In this document: one piece after another, positions 15,531 to 15,786 of the stretch
Layout: the number at the start of each line of letters is the position of its first letter
How positions within the stretch are numbered: the stretch's first letter is position 1
Origin: Puniceicoccales bacterium
GTDB taxonomy: Bacteria; Verrucomicrobiota; Verrucomicrobiia; Opitutales; JAIRKQ01
Assembly (NCBI GenBank): GCA_031266155.1
Contig: JAISBO010000084.1
Location: 1 to 15,786, forward strand
DNA length: 15,786 nt
Direction: 5' to 3'
Program-made: the position numbers and the translations under genes
Notes under the pieces: model-generated
What the model saw: only the letters and a program-made list of their open reading frames with translations
What the model was told of the DNA's origin: nothing
The model's database searches: none

Positions 15531-15786
15531 TAATAATTTTCAAATTTTATTGACATATGGATGTGTAAACAGGGCCTAAAAACGTTCGAACGGACAGCAA
15601 AAGAACTTAATTTTTCTTTTGTCTGTTTTTCGCATTCTTTGATTTAATATACAGTAACAATCTTCTGGAGACAGAGAAAGCATTAACTAGTGAGCCTCAC
15701 CGTCCCGCATAGCATTTCCATGTTTTTTTAAAATTTACGGAAACTGACCACTGGGTTTTCCTAGGTTTTACGGGCATACTTTTTGG
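15531..15786. other. Right-end region without a supported gene
   Basis: About 255 bases with no convincing open frame. It holds a CGTTCGAACG palindrome (15583-15592), the hairpin described separately at 15595-15630, a GTGAG-C-CTCAC inverted repeat just after 15688, and an AT-rich stretch with a run of T near 15725. It is probably the intergenic space between the outer-membrane protein gene and the next gene outside the window. Confidence 0.5.
15595..15630 (+). terminator. Hairpin followed by a T-run
   Basis: CAGCAAAAGAA pairs with TTCTTTTGtCTG (one bulged T) around an 8-base loop and is followed on the plus strand by five T residues. It has the form of an intrinsic terminator but is AT-rich, and no plus-strand gene is seen immediately upstream of it, so it may be incidental. 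Confidence 0.3.

Noticed and set aside
15697..15786. Minus-strand frame open from the right edge to a TGA, 29 codons
   Set aside because: A frame of this length is easily open by chance and the peptide shows no known pattern; it cannot be told from noise without the next bases.

Overview
The window reads as chromosomal DNA of a host-associated Gram-negative bacterium of the PVC group (Chlamydiae/Verrucomicrobia side). The strongest sign is a type III secretion (T3SS) gene block, whose SctO stalk protein closely resembles chlamydial CdsO as I recall that sequence. The RNA polymerase omega subunit and a tandem-ACT protein look more verrucomicrobial. The exact phylum is inference and cannot be settled from this window. 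Shine-Dalgarno motifs are present before some genes and absent before many others. I saw no tRNA, rRNA, CRISPR array, transposase or integrase.

Layout. (1) 1-3459, minus strand: a purine cluster read add -> guaB -> guaA, with guaA cut by the left edge. It would deaminate adenosine-type substrates, oxidise IMP to XMP and aminate XMP to GMP. GuaB lacks the CBS module, and two perfect 14-bp palindromes sit between add and guaB. (2) 3657-4807: a tandem-ACT protein (minus) and a divergent Nudix hydrolase (plus) with a signal-peptide-like N-terminus. (3) 4899-9900, minus strand: a compact operon sctJ-sctK-sctL-sctN-sctO-sctP. It encodes the inner-ring lipoprotein, sorting-platform accessory, ATPase stator, ATPase, stalk and ruler/switch protein, with a good sigma70-type promoter before sctJ. 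(4) 10031-11293, minus: a major facilitator superfamily (MFS) transporter. (5) 11419-14366, plus: rpoZ, smpB, rsmD and murJ, all housekeeping. (6) 14419-15474, minus: an outer-membrane beta-barrel protein with its own promoter-like element. (7) The last ~310 bp hold no supported gene, only a hairpin and short palindromes.

The T3SS block gives the export-energising parts (SctK/L/N/O) plus SctJ and SctP. It lacks sctQ, the export-gate genes (sctR/S/T/U/V), the secretin, needle, translocators and chaperones, which must lie elsewhere. In Chlamydia the J-K-L and N-O-P genes are in two separate clusters; here they are one continuous operon. The purine cluster, the MFS carrier and the T3SS together fit an organism that lives in or on eukaryotic cells and takes host metabolites, but that link is inference.

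The best leads are the signal-peptide-like Nudix protein with an altered Nudix box, the deaminase with Trp in place of the second Asp of its NTDDP motif, the CBS-less GuaB, the paired palindromes upstream of guaB, and the fused T3SS operon.
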